Part shown: piece by piece, positions 6,074-6,246 of the stretch
Layout: the number at the start of each line of letters is the position of its first letter
Numbering within the stretch: position 1 is the first letter of the stretch
Assembly (NCBI GenBank): GCA_024642645.1
Contig: JAHEAS010000222.1
Span: forward strand, 1 to 6,246
DNA length: 6,246 bases
Direction of reading: 5' to 3'
Origin: Saprospirales bacterium
Lineage (GTDB): Bacteria; Bacteroidota; Bacteroidia; Chitinophagales; Saprospiraceae
Notes under the pieces: generated by a model
Seen by the model: the letters and a program-made list of their open reading frames with translations, nothing else
Database searches by the model: none
Told to the model about the DNA's origin: nothing
Program-made: the position numbers and the translations under genes

Positions 6074-6246
6074 TTGCCTACCAATCCAACCTACCTCCTC
6101 TACCGCAAAATCATCCACATTGACATGGATGCCTTTTTTGCCAGCATCGAGCAGCGGGACAACCCGGAACTGCGGGGTAAGCCCGTGGCTGTTGGCGGTG
6201 GAGGAACGAGAGGGGTGGTGGCTTCGGCCAGCTATGAAGCCCGGCG
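6074..6246 (+). CDS. dinB: DNA polymerase IV (Y-family), 5' part, cut by window edge
   Basis: Pol IV is an error-prone translesion polymerase that bypasses damaged template bases. The visible 57 codons give the N-terminal palm: RKIIHIDMDAFFASIEQRDN, then PELRGKPVAVGG and GVVASASYEAR, closely matching the E. coli DinB start (RKIIHVDMDCFFAAVEMRDN) as I recall it. D17 in this numbering corresponds to catalytic D8 of E. coli, and F22 to the steric-gate F13. The first in-frame ATG, at 6125, follows D17 and would remove that metal ligand, so the start must lie upstream. The frame is closed by TAA at 6056-6058, and between the two the only common start codon is TTG at 6074, which I adopt. This adds about ten residues before RKII. 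There is no clear Shine-Dalgarno sequence; GAGG at 6051-6054 is 19 nt away. The gene is divergent from smc and continues past the window, so the little-finger domain and clamp-binding motif cannot be seen. Confidence 0.88.
   Translation, partial: MPTNPTYLLYRKIIHIDMDAFFASIEQRDNPELRGKPVAVGGGGTRGVVASASYEAR

Noticed and set aside
1..6246. CRISPR array, insertion sequence, tRNA/rRNA gene, phage or defence module
   Set aside because: No regularly spaced repeats, transposase, tRNA-like sequence or defence-family domain was found on either strand; the genes are ordinary housekeeping or envelope genes.

Overview
The window looks like an ordinary chromosomal stretch from a member of the Bacteroidota, possibly a Saprospiraceae/Cytophagales-like organism. 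The SMC protein carries what I recall as the phylum-type N-terminal region (IIALGMVDEIL, then FEQAAGISKYKIRKRE). The gene starts lack Shine-Dalgarno sequences and sit behind A-rich leaders. The lipoprotein resembles the substrate-binding-fold lipoproteins common in that phylum. This is recognition from memory, not a database result.

Layout: (1) 1-111 is a gene-free leader with overlapping inverted repeats. (2) 112-1593 (+) encodes a lipoprotein with a glycine-rich tether and a type I periplasmic-binding-protein domain. (3) 1594-1700 is a short intergenic region with an imperfect hairpin and a near-perfect intrinsic terminator whose T-tract runs straight into the next start codon. (4) 1701-2339 (+) encodes TrmH, the tRNA guanosine-18 2'-O-methyltransferase. 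(5) 2347-5916 (-) encodes a complete chromosome-partition SMC ATPase, convergent with trmH and separated from it by 7 bp. (6) 5917-6073 is a divergent intergenic region with a G-run cluster next to the smc start. (7) 6074-6246 (+) is the 5' end of a Y-family DNA polymerase IV gene (dinB), cut by the window edge.

The genes do not form one obvious pathway. The lipoprotein acts in the envelope, TrmH in tRNA modification, SMC in chromosome organisation and Pol IV in translesion synthesis. smc and dinB share only a divergent control region. I see no CRISPR array, insertion sequence, tRNA or rRNA gene, phage gene or defence system, and no convincing new multi-gene system. The points worth a second look are small: the terminator abutting the trmH start, the missing ATG of dinB, a possible G-quadruplex at the smc promoter, the intragenic GC shift in smc, and dispersed palindromic intergenic sequence.
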